DNA of 64,000 nucleotides from Halomonas urumqiensis (GTDB lineage Bacteria > Pseudomonadota > Gammaproteobacteria > Pseudomonadales > Halomonadaceae). Numbering within the stretch: the first letter of the stretch is position 1; every line of letters starts with the position of its first letter. The stretch spans positions 310,001 through 374,000 of the forward strand of contig NZ_PYUD01000002.1 of assembly GCF_003028575.1 (NCBI RefSeq). The letters are read 5' to 3'. The notes beneath the pieces are model-generated. The model searched no databases and had not been told where the DNA came from. It worked only from the letters and a program-made list of their open reading frames with translations. The position numbers and the translations under genes were made by a program. This document shows, one piece after another, positions 22,562 through 33,068 of the stretch.

Positions 22562-23332
22562 TTAAAGCGACAGGCGCCGAATCATCTCCTTGGCCAGCAC
22601 CCGATGGGCCTGGCTGCCCCTTGAGAAGCGGGCATACTTGGTGACCGGCAGACCGTGGCTTGGCGCCTCGGCGACCCGGACGTTTCGCGGAATGGTGGCC
22701 TTGAGCAGGGTATCGCCGAAGTAATCGCGCAACTGCTTGGTCACGTCCCGGGTCAGGCTGTTGCGGGCATCGAACATGGTACGCAGTATGCCAAAGATCT
22801 CGAGGTCGGGATTCACGCTGTCCTTGATCTGCTCGACGGTATCGAGCAGCGCCGACAGCCCCTCGAGGGAGTAGAATTCGCACTGCAGCGGAATCAGCAC
22901 GCCATGGGCGGCGGTCAGGCCATTGACGGTGAGCATGTTGAGCGACGGCGGGCAGTCGATCAGCACCACGTCATATTCACCGGCAACATCGGCCAGGGCC
23001 TTCTCAAGACAACGTTCACGACCCGCTTCACGGTCGAGCAACGCCACTTCGGCAGCCGTCAGGTCGCCGTTGCCCGGCAATAGCGCGTATCCCGCGACGG
23101 GACAGTCGAGGATGACGTCGATGGCGCGCTTATCGCCCAGCAGCACATCCAGCACGCTGCCATCGAGCTCATGCTTGTCGACGCCACTCCCCATGGTGGC
23201 ATGCCCCTGGGGATCGAGGTCGACCAGCAATACGCGGCGATCGAGCGCCGCCAGGCTGGCGGCGAGGTTGACGGCGGTGGTGGTCTTGCCGACGCCACCC
23301 TTCTGATTGGTCAACGCGATGATCTTTGTCAC
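22562..23332 (-). CDS. parA: Chromosome-partitioning ATPase ParA
   Basis: Walker-type ATPase that positions ParB-parS complexes. It has 256 residues from GTG 23332 ((V)TKIIALTNQKGGVGKTT), with GGGAG six bases upstream. The deviant Walker A is KGGVGKTTT, and VLIDCPPSLNML is the switch region. A frame extension to 23374 exists but lacks homology to known Soj/ParA starts. Upstream neighbour of parB, 35 bases apart. Confidence 0.97.
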   Translation of the reverse strand: MTKIIALTNQKGGVGKTTTAVNLAASLAALDRRVLLVDLDPQGHATMGSGVDKHELDGSVLDVLLGDKRAIDVILDCPVAGYALLPGNGDLTAAEVALLDREAGRERCLEKALADVAGEYDVVLIDCPPSLNMLTVNGLTAAHGVLIPLQCEFYSLEGLSALLDTVEQIKDSVNPDLEIFGILRTMFDARNSLTRDVTKQLRDYFGDTLLKATIPRNVRVAEAPSHGLPVTKYARFSRGSQAHRVLAKEMIRRLSL

Positions 23333-23407
23333 GGGCAACTCCCTTGCTGGGAAATACGAATGGTCGGGCTGCATTCCCCTCGAGCGACCCTTGCAGACAC
23401 CTTGCGT

Positions 23408-24055
23408 TCAGGCCAGGGCAGATTCACGACGCTCGAGTCGCACCAACAGGCGGTTGCCGACATCGAAGGGCACCGCCAGCTCATATCGTTCGACCGGCTC
23501 GATACCGGGCGGCAGGTCCACAAGCTCGCTCTCGACGGCAGGCCCCTTCATGGCCAGCCACTGTCCACCCGGGGCCACCAGAGGCTCTGTCAGGGCGACA
23601 AAGTCACCCAGGCTTGCGAAGGCCCGTGAGATGACCTGGTCGAACTGGCCCGAGAACGCCTCGACCCTTGCCTGTACCGGGGTCACGTTGGTCAGGCCGA
23701 GTTCCATTACCGCCTGGCGCTGGAAGCGCACCTTCTTGCCATTGCTGTCGAGCAGCGTCACGGCCAGTGTCGGCGCAAGGATCGCCAGCACCAGGCCCGG
23801 CAGGCCGGGGCCCGTGCCTACATCGAGCAGCCGGGGACCATGCACATGGGGCAACACCGCGGCGCTATCGAGCAGGTGACGAGGGACCATCTCTTCGACA
23901 GAGCGTATCGCGGTGAGGTTATAGGCGCGGTTCCACTTGTGCAACAGGCCGAGCAGGCCGAGCAGTTGTTCGCGCTGCCTGCTGTCGACCTCGATGCCGA
24001 GTCGTTCAAGGCCTTCGTCGAGGCGAGCGGTACTCTGCTGTTCGACAGCCGTCAT
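23408..24055 (-). CDS. rsmG: 16S rRNA (guanine527-N7)-methyltransferase
   Basis: SAM-dependent methyltransferase (GidB) acting on G527 of 16S rRNA. It has 215 residues. The SAM-binding glycine motif is [17 protein letters not shown], with [12 protein letters not shown] further on. Its ATG overlaps the mnmG stop (ATGA), so translation is coupled. Confidence 0.97.
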   Translation of the reverse strand: MTAVEQQSTARLDEGLERLGIEVDSRQREQLLGLLGLLHKWNRAYNLTAIRSVEEMVPRHLLDSAAVLPHVHGPRLLDVGTGPGLPGLVLAILAPTLAVTLLDSNGKKVRFQRQAVMELGLTNVTPVQARVEAFSGQFDQVISRAFASLGDFVALTEPLVAPGGQWLAMKGPAVESELVDLPPGIEPVERYELAVPFDVGNRLLVRLERRESALA

Positions 24056-25947
24056 GCGCTGGCCACCCGATTGCCATCGAGCAGGCGACGCTTCTTGAGG
24101 TGGATCAGCAGGATCGACACCGCCGCCGGCGTCACACCGGAGATGCGCGATGCCTGGGCAAGCGTCTCCGGGCGAGCCTCGCCAAGCTTCTGGCGAATCT
24201 CGTGGGATAACCCCTCGACCCGCTGATAATCGAGATCGGACGGCAAGGGCGTCGCCTCATGGCGCTTGAGCTTGTCGATTTCATCCTGCTGGCGGTCGAT
24301 GTAGCCCTGGTACTTGGCTTGTATCTGCACCTGTTCGGCAACCGCCGGATCGCTCACTGGCTCACCGATGAGCGACGCGACATCGGCGTACTCGATTTCG
24401 GGACGCTTGAGCAGATCCAGCAGCGTGTACTCACGCGACAGCGGCTTGTCGGTCTTGCCCTCGATGGCAGCGGCCAACGGGGTGCCGGGCTGCACCCAGC
24501 TCGCCTTGAGCCTGGCACTCTCGGCCTCGATGGCGCTGCGCTTGGCGCTGAAGGCCGCCCAACGGGTGTCGTCGACCAAGCCCAGTTCGCGACCGGCCTC
24601 GGTGAGGCGCAGGTCGGCGTTGTCCTCGCGCAGCAGCAACCGGTATTCGGCACGCGAGGTGAACATGCGATACGGCTCCCGGGTGCCCATGCTGATCAGA
24701 TCATCGACCAACACGCCGAGGTAGGCTTCATCCCGGCGCGGCCACCAGGCATCGAGGCCACGCGCACGGCGAGCGGCGTTGAGGCCCGCCAGCAGCCCCT
24801 GGGCGCCAGCTTCCTCGTACCCGGTGGTGCCATTGATCTGCCCGGCGAAATACAGGTTGTGGATAAATTTCGTTTCCAGCGAGTGCTTCAAGTCTCGCGG
24901 ATCGAAGAAATCGTACTCGATGGCATAGCCGGGACGAGTGATATGAGCATTTTCAAGACCCTTGATCGAGCGTACCACCTGCAGTTGCACATCGAACGGC
25001 AGTGACGTGGAGATCCCATTGGGATAGAGCTCGTGGGTGTCGAGGCCTTCGGGTTCGATGAAAATCTGGTGGCTCTGCTTGTCGGCAAAGCGATGCACCT
25101 TGTCCTCGATCGATGGGCAGTAACGTGGCCCGGTGCCCTCGATTGCACCGGAATACATCGGTGAACGATCGAGATTCGCGAAGATGATCTCGTGGGTGCG
25201 CTGGTTGGTATGCGCGATGTGACAGCTCATCTGACGCGGGTGCTGTTCGGGCTTGCCCATGAACGACATCACCGGCGTCGGGGAATCGCCCGGCTGCTCC
25301 TCGAGCATCGAAAAATCGACGCTCTTGGCATCGAGGCGTGGTGGAGTACCGGTCTTCAGGCGGTCGACCCGGAATGGCAACGAACGCAGACGCTCGGCCA
25401 GGGCGTTGGAAGGCGGGTCACCGGCACGGCCACCCAGGCTCTTGTCCAGCCCGATATGGATCACCCCGCCGAGGAAGGTGCCGGTGCACAGTACGACCGT
25501 CTCGGCAAGAAAACGGATCCCGGTCTCGGTGACCACGCCGCGCACGGTGTCGCCATCAACTACCAGGTCTCCGGCCGCCTGCTGGAAGATCGTCAGGTTG
25601 GCCTGGTTTTCCAGCATGCCCCGAATCGCCGCCTTGTAACGGACTCGGTCGGCCTGGGCGCGAGTTGCACGCACAGCGGGCCCCTTGCGGGAATTGAGCA
25701 CGCGAAACTGGATGCCTCCCAGGTCGGTAGCCAGCGCCATGGCCCCACCCAACGCATCGATCTCCTTGACCAGATGACTCTTGCCAATGCCGCCGATGGC
25801 GGGATTGCAGGACATCTGGCCCAGGGTCTCGATGTTGTGGGTCAAAAGCAGGGTCTGACAGCCCATGCGAGCGGAGGCCAGCGCGGCTTCGGTTCCCGCA
25901 TGGCCACCGCCGATGACGATCACGTCAAAGCGGTCTGGGTAATCCAA
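24052..25947 (-). CDS. mnmG: tRNA uridine-5-carboxymethylaminomethyl modification enzyme MnmG
   Basis: FAD protein that works with MnmE to modify wobble uridine 34 of several tRNAs. The FAD-binding motif is [13 protein letters not shown], then [18 protein letters not shown]. The start is TTG 25947: the family N-terminus [17 protein letters not shown] begins there, GAGGTG precedes it, and the length becomes 631 residues, matching E. coli (629). The frame upstream to 26037 has no homology. It contains a perfect DnaA box (24858-24866). The candidate oriC lies directly upstream. Confidence 0.96.
   Translation of the reverse strand: MDYPDRFDVIVIGGGHAGTEAALASARMGCQTLLLTHNIETLGQMSCNPAIGGIGKSHLVKEIDALGGAMALATDLGGIQFRVLNSRKGPAVRATRAQADRVRYKAAIRGMLENQANLTIFQQAAGDLVVDGDTVRGVVTETGIRFLAETVVLCTGTFLGGVIHIGLDKSLGGRAGDPPSNALAERLRSLPFRVDRLKTGTPPRLDAKSVDFSMLEEQPGDSPTPVMSFMGKPEQHPRQMSCHIAHTNQRTHEIIFANLDRSPMYSGAIEGTGPRYCPSIEDKVHRFADKQSHQIFIEPEGLDTHELYPNGISTSLPFDVQLQVVRSIKGLENAHITRPGYAIEYDFFDPRDLKHSLETKFIHNLYFAGQINGTTGYEEAGAQGLLAGLNAARRARGLDAWWPRRDEAYLGVLVDDLISMGTREPYRMFTSRAEYRLLLREDNADLRLTEAGRELGLVDDTRWAAFSAKRSAIEAESARLKASWVQPGTPLAAAIEGKTDKPLSREYTLLDLLKRPEIEYADVASLIGEPVSDPAVAEQVQIQAKYQGYIDRQQDEIDKLKRHEATPLPSDLDYQRVEGLSHEIRQKLGEARPETLAQASRISGVTPAAVSILLIHLKKRRLLDGNRVASA
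24858..24866 (-). promoter_or_regulatory. Perfect DnaA box inside mnmG
   Basis: TGTGGATAA on the plus strand, the complement of consensus TTATCCACA. It lies in coding sequence 1.1 kb from the mnmG start. Confidence 0.6.
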
Positions 25948-26037
25948 GGTGCACCTCGTTGGCGCCGATAGCGCCTGCGTTGTCGTCAGGTAGTTGCGTT
26001 GCCCCGCAAGCTCCGGAAACGGAGCCGCTGTGAACAA

Positions 26038-26460
26038 GCCGGCCAGTATAAACCCCTTGTGGGTAATCGTCAGGGGTTTTCCACACCTGGTTTTCAGGCC
26101 CGTGGTGGTATTGGGCTATCTATCAGTTAAATCAAAATATATAGAGAGAAGTTCTGTTGTGGTAGTAACTACTGGTGTGGACAAAAACCGTGGATAAGTG
26201 AATTAATCAACATAAAAACAAAATGATACGCTGTTGACTCAAAGACGCACAAGCGGGTGACTGCCTGGGAGGGACCTGTCTGGAGCTTGTGGACGGAATG
26301 CCACTCTATCCACAGTGGAGAGAATCTACCGCTTGTCCACCGTCGGGTACATGCCTTGTGCCCGTGGCTGTGAACAACCTCGATGATGTGTGGTGAAGGC
26401 CTTGGGAGTGGGCCTTGGCGGCGTATATGCCAGGGCGCCAGGAAAATTCTATCCACAGGC
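26038..26460. other. oriC: Candidate replication origin (oriC) between mnmG and the ABC transporter
   Basis: About 420 bases without genes. DnaA-box-like sites seen: 26058-26066 (TTACCCACA, minus), 26077-26085 (TTTTCCACA, plus, fits TTWTNCACA), 26176-26184 (TTGTCCACA, minus), 26189-26197 (TTATCCACG, minus), 26306-26314 (CTATCCACA, plus), 26333-26341 (TTGTCCACC, plus), 26369-26377 (TTGTTCACA, minus) and 26449-26457 (CTATCCACA, plus). Two AT-rich stretches (26112-26160 and 26198-26245) could unwind. The site beside gidA/mnmG is where E. coli oriC lies. Function cannot be decided from sequence, and a second candidate lies at 50811-51326. Confidence 0.65.
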
Positions 26461-26462
26461 AT

Positions 26463-26496
26463 GAAAAAGGCCCTGTCGATAACGACAGGGCCCTCT
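26463..26496 (-). terminator. Terminator of the amino-acid ABC transporter operon
   Basis: Arms GGCCCTGTCG and CGACAGGGCC with an ATAA loop form a 10-bp stem. On the minus strand the stem is followed by TTTTTC. It starts 26 bases beyond the ATPase gene stop and insulates the origin region from that operon. Confidence 0.88.
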
Positions 26497-26521
26497 TTCG
26501 CTCGTCTTCTACGCCTGTTTT

Positions 26522-27289
26522 TCAGTGCTTTAGCACGCGGGAGAGGAAACTGCGTGTTCGCTCGTCCTTGGGTTGATCGAAGATCGTCTCGGGCGGTGCG
26601 GCCTCGGCGATCTCGCCCTTGTGGATGTAGATGACGCGATCCGCCACTTCCCTGGCAAAGCCCATCTCATGAGTGACGATCACCATGGTCATGCCTTCGC
26701 GGGCGAGCTCACGCATGGCATCCAGTACTTCGCCGATCATTTCAGGATCGAGTGCCGAGGTGGGCTCGTCGAACAGCATCAGCCGAGGTTCCATGGCCAG
26801 TGCCCGGGCCAGCGCCACACGCTGCTGCTGACCTCCGGAGAGCTGCGTGGGATGCTTGGCGGCCTGGTCGCTGATGCCGACCCTTGCAAGGAGACGCTCG
26901 GCGGTCTCCACCGCGTCCGCTCGGCTCCAGCCACGTACCTTCATGGGTGCCAGGATGACGTTGTCGAGCACGCTCAGGTGGGGAAACAGGTTGAACTGCT
27001 GGAACACCATGCCGACTTCGGTGCGGATCTTTTGAAGTGCCTTGCCGCTCTTGCCGTGGGGGGTGAGTTGGTTGCCATCGACCATGATATGGCCGTCCTG
27101 GAACTCCTCGAGGCCATTGATGCAGCGAATCAGCGTCGACTTGCCGGAACCACTGGCACCGATCACCACCACTACCTCGCCGGGTACCACGTTCAGGTCG
27201 ATGTCCTTCAGCACATGCAGGTCGCCGAAGTGCTTGTTGACCTTCTCCATCTGGACGATGGGAGCGGTCGCTGTGTCGTTATCGGTCAT
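26522..27289 (-). CDS. Polar amino-acid ABC transporter, ATP-binding protein
   Basis: Energises amino-acid uptake at the inner membrane. It has 255 residues from ATG 27289, with GAGGAG upstream; the longer frame upstream overlaps the permease gene. Walker A is GASGSGKST, the signature is LSGGQQQR, and Walker B with D-loop is [14 protein letters not shown]. It is closest in type to GlnQ/ArtP/HisP proteins. It lies 13 bases after the permease gene. The substrate cannot be read from this subunit. Confidence 0.95.
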   Translation of the reverse strand: MTDNDTATAPIVQMEKVNKHFGDLHVLKDIDLNVVPGEVVVVIGASGSGKSTLIRCINGLEEFQDGHIMVDGNQLTPHGKSGKALQKIRTEVGMVFQQFNLFPHLSVLDNVILAPMKVRGWSRADAVETAERLLARVGISDQAAKHPTQLSGGQQQRVALARALAMEPRLMLFDEPTSALDPEMIGEVLDAMRELAREGMTMVIVTHEMGFAREVADRVIYIHKGEIAEAAPPETIFDQPKDERTRSFLSRVLKH

Positions 27290-27302
27290 GCGGTGACTCT
27301 CC

Positions 27303-27974
27303 TCATTGTCCGGCCAGGCCGCGCTGTTCAAGGAAACGCAACACCAGCGATAGCGTCCAGGTGATGGCGAGGTAGAGCAGCGCCACCATGAAGTAGACCT
27401 CAAGCGCCGTGAAGGTGGTGGCGATATAGATCTGGCCTTGACGCACCAGCTCACCGACCCCAATCACCGAGAACAGAGAGGTATCCTTGATACTGATGAT
27501 GCCCTGGTTACCTAGCGGCGGAATCATGCGCCGGAAGGCTTGTGGCCAGATCACGTAGCGAAAGGCCTGGGTACGCGACAAGCCAAGCGACAGTGACGCT
27601 TCACGCTGACCGCGCTCGATGGACTGCACACCGCCGCGTACCACTTCCGAGATATAGGCACCTGAGTTGACCGCGATGGCGGCGATGCCAGCGGTCAGGG
27701 CGTTGATCGGACCACCAAGCAGCTGTGGCAAGCCATAAAAGATGAACAGCACTTGCACAAGGATCGGGGTACCACGAAAGACCTCGATATAGAAAATGGC
27801 AGGGATACGCATCAGGCGAGAGCGGCTGATGCGCATCAGGCCAAACACGATGCCGATCAGAAAACCGATGGCCAGGCCACCGAACGAGATCAGAAGGGTC
27901 CAGGGGATGCCTGGCAACAGGTGGGGAATCGAAGCGAATGCCGCTCCCCAATCGAATTGAAAGGTCACTTCCAC
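27303..27974 (-). CDS. Polar amino-acid ABC transporter, permease
   Basis: Membrane subunit of 223 residues of the His/Glu/Gln/Arg permease family. Five hydrophobic segments are visible ([20 protein letters not shown] at the start, [11 protein letters not shown] at the end). The family segments [20 protein letters not shown] and the cytoplasmic coupling loop EAALSLG-type sequence ([19 protein letters not shown]) are present. Only one permease gene is present, so it probably works as a homodimer. Confidence 0.95.
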   Translation of the reverse strand: MEVTFQFDWGAAFASIPHLLPGIPWTLLISFGGLAIGFLIGIVFGLMRISRSRLMRIPAIFYIEVFRGTPILVQVLFIFYGLPQLLGGPINALTAGIAAIAVNSGAYISEVVRGGVQSIERGQREASLSLGLSRTQAFRYVIWPQAFRRMIPPLGNQGIISIKDTSLFSVIGVGELVRQGQIYIATTFTALEVYFMVALLYLAITWTLSLVLRFLEQRGLAGQ

Positions 27975-28004
27975 GAGCGTCTCTCCGCGATGTCTGGAAA
28001 CGAC

Positions 28005-28037
28005 GCGGGGCCGGGAGGCATGACCACCCGGCCCCGC
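28005..28037. repeat. GC-rich inverted repeat between binding-protein and permease genes
   Basis: GCGGGGCCGGG (28005-28015) and CCCGGCCCCGC (28027-28037) form a perfect 11-bp stem with an 11-nt loop. It lies in the 116-base gap after the binding-protein gene. Such intercistronic hairpins often stabilise the upstream transcript or attenuate the downstream genes, so that binding protein is made in excess; that role is inferred here. Confidence 0.75.
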
Positions 28038-28090
28038 TTATCCTCCCGCCTTGCATCCAACATGGCGGAACCTTCAGGGCGTGTCGGCAA

Positions 28091-28879
28091 TCACTCGTCT
28101 TCGGGAGCTTCACCGAACCATTTTTCGAAGATCTCGTCGTACGTGCCGTCCTCGCGCATCTCCGCCAACGCCTGGTTGGTAGGCTCGACCCATTCGCTAC
28201 CCTTGTGGAATACGATGCCGTACTGCTGACCTTCGTACAGCGGGCCTACGACCTTGGCACGACCTTCACCGCGGGTCTTCGCGAAGTAGGCGACGTTGGG
28301 GGCGTCGTAGAAGGCGGCATCGACATTGCGGCCCAGGAGCGCCATGTACATGTCGGAGGTGCCCGGGTACGGCGTGATGTCGGCGTCTTCGCCCAGGGTT
28401 TCCTGCAGATAGTCGTAGCTGGTGGAACCGATCTTGGTGGCGATCGTCATGCCCTCAAGGTCCTCGACAGTCTCGACACTGTCGTTATCGGCACGCACGA
28501 TGATCTGCAGACCCGAATCGTAGTAGGGATCGGAGAAGTCGACGATCTCGGCGCGTTCCTCGGTAATGGTCACGCCGGCGATGGCGATTTCCTGGTTACC
28601 GGTCTGTACGGCGGGAATGATGCCAGCGAATTCCATGGTGGTGAGGTTCACCTCGAAGCCGGCACGCTCGGCCACTTCGTTGATGATGTCCATGTCGAAA
28701 CCGATCATCTCGCCGGTGTCGGGATCGAGCATCTCGAAGGGAACGAAGCTTGGGTCGGTGGCGACATTTACCGTGGGCGTCTGGGCCATGGCACTGGCAC
28801 CAAGCCCGAAGCCAAGGGCCATGGCCGAGAACAGCGCGGATTGTTTCAGCAATGATGATGTGATGGACGATTTTTTCAT
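28091..28879 (-). CDS. Periplasmic amino-acid-binding protein of the ABC transporter
   Basis: Solute-binding protein of 262 residues (SBP_bac_3 family). It has a signal peptide [13 protein letters not shown]...GASAMAQ with cleavage after AMA. Family stretches are [39 protein letters not shown] and [10 protein letters not shown]. The mature protein is very acidic (tail GEAPEDE), as common in halophile exoproteins. ATG 28879 was chosen because it starts the signal peptide with GGGG upstream. First gene of the transporter operon. Confidence 0.94.
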   Translation of the reverse strand: MKKSSITSSLLKQSALFSAMALGFGLGASAMAQTPTVNVATDPSFVPFEMLDPDTGEMIGFDMDIINEVAERAGFEVNLTTMEFAGIIPAVQTGNQEIAIAGVTITEERAEIVDFSDPYYDSGLQIIVRADNDSVETVEDLEGMTIATKIGSTSYDYLQETLGEDADITPYPGTSDMYMALLGRNVDAAFYDAPNVAYFAKTRGEGRAKVVGPLYEGQQYGIVFHKGSEWVEPTNQALAEMREDGTYDEIFEKWFGEAPEDE

Positions 28880-28974
28880 TTGTTTCCCCGTTGTTAAGAC
28901 TTTTCTGTTGGGATTCACCATATTTACCATGGCGAGAATCCGTCAGAGCGTCAAGTCACGGGGAAAGGTCCGGA

Positions 28975-29328
28975 TCAGACCATGAAAGAGGCGCCGCAGC
29001 CGCAGGTTGTGGTGGCATTGGGGTTCTGGACGAGGAATCGGGCACCGGCGAGTCCTTCCTCGTAGTCGACGGTGGAACCTACCAGGTACTGGTAGGATAA
29101 CGGGTCGACCACCAGGCCCACCTCGCCGAATTCGACCAGCGTATCGTCCTCCCCGACATCCTCGGCGAAGTCGAAGCCATACTGGAAGCCCGAGCAACCG
29201 CCACCGGTCACGTAGACACGCAGCTTGAGCTGGCTGTTGCCCTCCTCATCTATCAGCGATGCCAGGCGCGCGCGGGCACTCTCGGACAGCAGCAAGGGGG
29301 TGGGAACGAAGGATTCAGCACCGCTCAT
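28975..29328 (-). CDS. erpA: Iron-sulfur cluster insertion protein ErpA
   Basis: A-type carrier that delivers Fe-S clusters, including to isoprenoid synthesis enzymes. It has 117 residues. The three ligand cysteines are in [13 protein letters not shown] and [10 protein letters not shown]. The N-terminus [14 protein letters not shown] is typical. Downstream of argC, separated by about 120 bases. Confidence 0.96.
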   Translation of the reverse strand: MSGAESFVPTPLLLSESARARLASLIDEEGNSQLKLRVYVTGGGCSGFQYGFDFAEDVGEDDTLVEFGEVGLVVDPLSYQYLVGSTVDYEEGLAGARFLVQNPNATTTCGCGASFMV

Positions 29329-29452
29329 GGACGAGCTCCCTTAAGGGAAATGGATGACTCAGCCATGTATTATCCCCAATCCCCAGCAAAAGGGTCAACT
29401 TTTCGGCCAGTCGTCGACCTTCCATCGGCGCCGTGACTGTTGGTGAGCGAGA

Positions 29453-30487
29453 TTAGGGCATCAGCGCCGGGGCGGCGAGACCAGCGTTCTCGTCGAGGCC
29501 GAACATCAGGTTGAGGTTGTGGATCGCCTGGCCGGAGGCGCCCTTGACCAGGTTGTCGATCACCGAGAGCACGACAACGGTGTTACCGTTGCCGGGACGA
29601 TGTACCGCCAGGCGGCAGACGTTGGCGCCCTTGACGCTGCGGGTCTCCGGATGACTGCCGGCGGGCATCACGTCGACGAACGGTTCATCGGCGAACCGTT
29701 GCTCGAACAGTGCCTGGAGATCGCCCGGTTCGCTGGTCAACTGGCCATACAGGGTCGCATGAATGCCACGGATCATCGGCGTGAGGTGTGGCACGAACGT
29801 CAGCCCGACCTGCCCCTTCGCGGCATCACCCAGGCCCTGACGAATCTCGGGCAGGTGACGATGCCCGCTGGCACCATAGGCCTTCATCGATTCACTGGCT
29901 TCGGCAAGCAACGACGGCACCTTGGCGCCGCGACCGGCTCCGGTGACCCCCGACTTGCAATCGGCGATCACCTGGCTCGGGTCGATCAGCCCGGCCTCGA
30001 GAAGCGGCAGCAGCCCGAGTTGAACGGCGGTGGGGTAGCAGCCGGGTACCGCGATCAGCCGTGCCTTGCGGATCTTGTCGCGGTGCATTTCCGGCAGGCC
30101 ATAGATGGCCTCCTCGAGCAGTTGCGGAGCGCCATGGGGCTGGCCGTACCAGTTGGCCCACTCGTCGGCGTCACGCAGGCGGAAATCGGCGGAAAGATCG
30201 ATGACCCGAGTGCCGCGCTCCAGCAATTCTCCGGCCAGCGCATGGGCGACCCCATGGGGGGTGGCGAAGAACACCGCATCGCAATGCCCCAGGCGCTCGG
30301 CGTCCGGCTCGCTGAAGGCCAGTCCGTCATAATGACCGCGCAGGTTGGGATACATCTCGGACACTCCCATCCCCGCTTCGGAACGCGAGGTGATCGCTTC
30401 CACTTCGACGTCCGGGTGCTGGGCCAGCAACCTGAGTAGTTCGACACCCGTATACCCGGTGCCCCCGACGATTCCGACCTTGATCAC
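29453..30487 (-). CDS. argC: N-acetyl-gamma-glutamyl-phosphate reductase
   Basis: NADPH-dependent third step of arginine biosynthesis. It has 344 residues from GTG 30487 ((V)[13 protein letters not shown]), with AAGGAG six bases upstream. The catalytic cysteine is in [13 protein letters not shown]. The open frame continues well upstream (to 30760) but without homology and past a clear ribosome site. Confidence 0.96.
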   Translation of the reverse strand: MIKVGIVGGTGYTGVELLRLLAQHPDVEVEAITSRSEAGMGVSEMYPNLRGHYDGLAFSEPDAERLGHCDAVFFATPHGVAHALAGELLERGTRVIDLSADFRLRDADEWANWYGQPHGAPQLLEEAIYGLPEMHRDKIRKARLIAVPGCYPTAVQLGLLPLLEAGLIDPSQVIADCKSGVTGAGRGAKVPSLLAEASESMKAYGASGHRHLPEIRQGLGDAAKGQVGLTFVPHLTPMIRGIHATLYGQLTSEPGDLQALFEQRFADEPFVDVMPAGSHPETRSVKGANVCRLAVHRPGNGNTVVVLSVIDNLVKGASGQAIHNLNLMFGLDENAGLAAPALMP

Positions 30488-30818
30488 GTTGCACTCCTTT
30501 ACCGTTGGGCCCGTCTCAGGCCAGACGCTTCGATCACACGCACTGAATATGATACACAAGAGAAGGGGGTCTACCCAGCAGGCGCCAGTTGCATGGCGAT
30601 AGCGAAAGGAGCCGGGGACAGGTTGTAGAGGGGGTCCTATGCCAGGGATGGCATCGGTAGCGCCCATGGAGGGGTTCACAGCGCCCCCTCGAAGACCTGT
30701 CGCTCGGAAGCCGTGAGCGGTGCTTCCATCTGCGATAGCCCTGGCCCAGGTTGCCGGCACCCTCCGTCAGCCAGGTTGAATGTGCTGGTCATGGAATCGA
30801 CCGAACAGGAACCGTGCC
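30488..30818. other. Divergent intergenic region, argC / ClC gene
   Basis: About 330 bases between two divergently transcribed genes; it must hold both promoters. I see no convincing hairpin, repeat or further gene in it. If the ClC gene starts at ATG 30780 the gap is 39 bases shorter. Confidence 0.5.
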
Positions 30819-32600
30819 GTGCCGCGTTTTTCACTACCCGACTTCAGCCTCGAGCGCTTTCGGCAGCGCCTGGCCACTGTCGATGCCCTGCCCCAGCTTT
30901 GCGTGCTGGGGGTGGTGTCGGGATTGATCACGGGTGCCTTCATGGTCGGGTTTCGGATGTTGCTGGACCTGGGTGCCCTGGCCTTCATGCCCGGTGGCGA
31001 TTCCGAGGCCTTCGAGGGTCTGTCCCCGCTGGTTCGCTCTGTCATGCCCATGGTGGCGGTAGCGCTGATCGGCGTGCTGTTGTGGCGTCAGCCAGTGGCG
31101 GCTCGCAAGCTCGGGGTCGCGCACGTGATGGAGCGCCTGACCTACCACCAGGGGCGTTTTCCGCTGCGCAACTGGCTCAACCAGTGGTGGGTCGGTGTGG
31201 TCACGGTGCTCGGCGGTCTTTCTGCCGGGCGCGAGGGGCCGGCGATTCATCTCGGGGCGGCGGCATCCAGTGGGCTAGGCGAGCGGCTGCGGCTGCCGCA
31301 TAACAGCCTTCGCGTGCTGGTGGCCTGTGGCACGGCAGCGGGGATCGCCGCTTCCTTCAATACCCCCATTGCCGGGGTCATCTTCGCCATGGAAGTGGTG
31401 ATGATGGAGTACACCATCGCCGGGTTCATGCCGGTGATCCTGGCCTCGACCATGGGTGCGGTGATCGCCCAACTGGTGTACGGGTCGGAACCGGCCTTCC
31501 AGGTGCCGTCGGTGAGTCTCGGTTCGATGATGAACCTGCCATGGATACTGGTGACGGCGCTTGTGATCGGTCTTCTGGCAGGACTGTTCATCCACTTGGC
31601 GCGCAGCGAGTGGATCACCGCGCGGCCGGTATGGCAGAAGCTGTCGTTGGTGGCCGTTGCCAGTGCAGCGGTCGCCTGGTGGTATCCCGAAGTGCAGGGC
31701 ATCGGTTATGACAGTCTCAGTGCCGCCTTGACCGGTGACGTGGCGGTAGACGTGCTGCTGGCGCTGGTGATCGCCAAGCTGGCGCTGACCGCCATCACCG
31801 TGGCCAGCGGTATTCCCATCGGCATCATCGGCCCGGTACTGGTGGTCGGTGCAGCTGCCGGTGCGCTGATGGGAATGACGGGAGATTGGCTGTGGCCGGG
31901 GCTCGCTGCGGAACCCGCACTGTTCGCGATGCTCGGGATGGCGGCCATGATGGGCGCCGTGTTGCAGGCGCCATTGGCGGCGCTGATGGCGCTGCTGGAA
32001 TTGACGCACAATCCCAATATCATCTTGCCGGGGATGCTGGCGGTGGTGATCTCGGGGCTGACCTCCCGCCAGCTTTGCCGCTGTGATGGTTTCTTCATCA
32101 GCAGTACCCGACATGGCCTCCACCCGCTTCAGCAACCGCTGATGCAGGCGCTGTCTCGGGTCTCGGTACCGGCGGTGATGGAGCGCAGCCTGGTGCGCAC
32201 CCCGCGCATGGTGACCCGCCAGCAGGCGCGCCTGCTGCTCGAGGGCAACCCGGTGTGGGTGCTGATCGAACGCTCCAGCGATGACAAGCCGACACTTGCC
32301 CTGAAGGCCGCGGATCTGGCGCGCTGGTTGATGGAGGAGCAGGAGGAAGCCGAGGGGACTGAAGCGACTCCCGAAAGGAGTGATGCCCTGGAGAAGGCCG
32401 ATCTTCTCGAGATTCCTGGCGTACGCCTCGAAATGGCGCCGATCCACTTGCAGGCCACGTTGTCCGAAGCCTTCGAGCGACTCAATGACCAGGCGGTCGA
32501 TGCGCTCTATGTTGAACACGGCAACCGCCCGAAACAGAAGCGAATTTCCGGTATCATCACGCGTGGCGCCATCGAGCGCTATTACAAATTCACGGACTGA
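30819..32600 (+). CDS. ClC-family chloride channel/antiporter with CBS domains
   Basis: Membrane chloride transport protein of 593 residues. Ten or more hydrophobic segments occupy residues ~25-420. The GREGP motif with the gating glutamate is present (SAGREGPAIHLG), as is the GIxGP motif (SGIPIGIIGPVLVVG). The first chloride-site motif GSGIP is not recognisable at its usual place. The C-terminal ~130 residues are CBS-like (LLEGNPVWVLIERSS, then ALYVEHGNRPKQKRISGIIT). The gating glutamate suggests H+/Cl- exchange rather than a passive channel. I prefer GTG 30819 (AGGA eight bases upstream); ATG 30780 is an alternative. Confidence 0.9.
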   Translation: MPRFSLPDFSLERFRQRLATVDALPQLCVLGVVSGLITGAFMVGFRMLLDLGALAFMPGGDSEAFEGLSPLVRSVMPMVAVALIGVLLWRQPVAARKLGVAHVMERLTYHQGRFPLRNWLNQWWVGVVTVLGGLSAGREGPAIHLGAAASSGLGERLRLPHNSLRVLVACGTAAGIAASFNTPIAGVIFAMEVVMMEYTIAGFMPVILASTMGAVIAQLVYGSEPAFQVPSVSLGSMMNLPWILVTALVIGLLAGLFIHLARSEWITARPVWQKLSLVAVASAAVAWWYPEVQGIGYDSLSAALTGDVAVDVLLALVIAKLALTAITVASGIPIGIIGPVLVVGAAAGALMGMTGDWLWPGLAAEPALFAMLGMAAMMGAVLQAPLAALMALLELTHNPNIILPGMLAVVISGLTSRQLCRCDGFFISSTRHGLHPLQQPLMQALSRVSVPAVMERSLVRTPRMVTRQQARLLLEGNPVWVLIERSSDDKPTLALKAADLARWLMEEQEEAEGTEATPERSDALEKADLLEIPGVRLEMAPIHLQATLSEAFERLNDQAVDALYVEHGNRPKQKRISGIITRGAIERYYKFTD

Positions 32601-32636
32601 GATTCACTTCTGGCGACCGATATGGCGGGAGATAGC

Positions 32637-33068
32637 ATGTATCTGTGGTTAAAGGCTCTGCACCTGATGGGGATGGTCACCTGGTTTGCCGCGCTGTTCT
32701 ACCTGCCGCGGCTGTATGTTTATCACGCCATGGCGCGTGACCGTGGAGAGCAGCAGGCCATCGAGCATTTCAAGGTGATGGAACGCAAGCTCTACCGAGG
32801 CATCATGACCCCGTCGATGATTGCCGTGCTGGTGTTCGGTGGGCTGATGCTGGCGCTGTCTCCTGGGTGGCTCGGCCAAGGCTGGATGCATGTCAAGCTG
32901 TTGATGGTGCTGCTGCTGGTGGGCTACCACCATGTCTGCCTGATCTATTTGAAGCAATTGGCCGAAGCACGTTGCACGAAGAGCCATGTATTTTTCCGCT
33001 GGTTCAACGAAATGCCGGTTATCGCCCTGCTGGTGATCGTGCTGCTCGCCGTATTGAAGCCGTTCTGA
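32637..33068 (+). CDS. hemJ: Protoporphyrinogen IX oxidase HemJ
   Basis: Integral membrane enzyme for the penultimate step of haem synthesis. It has 143 residues and four hydrophobic helices. The N-terminus MYLWLKALHLMGMVTWFAAL has the conserved His, and FYLPRLYVYH and MTPSMIAVLVFGG follow. ATG 32637 has GGGAG six bases upstream. The stop overlaps the thiD start. The nearby hemL supports a haem role. Confidence 0.93.
   Translation: MYLWLKALHLMGMVTWFAALFYLPRLYVYHAMARDRGEQQAIEHFKVMERKLYRGIMTPSMIAVLVFGGLMLALSPGWLGQGWMHVKLLMVLLLVGYHHVCLIYLKQLAEARCTKSHVFFRWFNEMPVIALLVIVLLAVLKPF

Noticed and set aside
31275..32519. 414-codon open frame on the minus strand
   Set aside because: Antisense to the ClC gene; low-complexity His/Gln/Arg composition.
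32601..33068. TPP riboswitch upstream of thiD
   Set aside because: thiD overlaps hemJ, and no THI-element-like conserved sequence is visible upstream.
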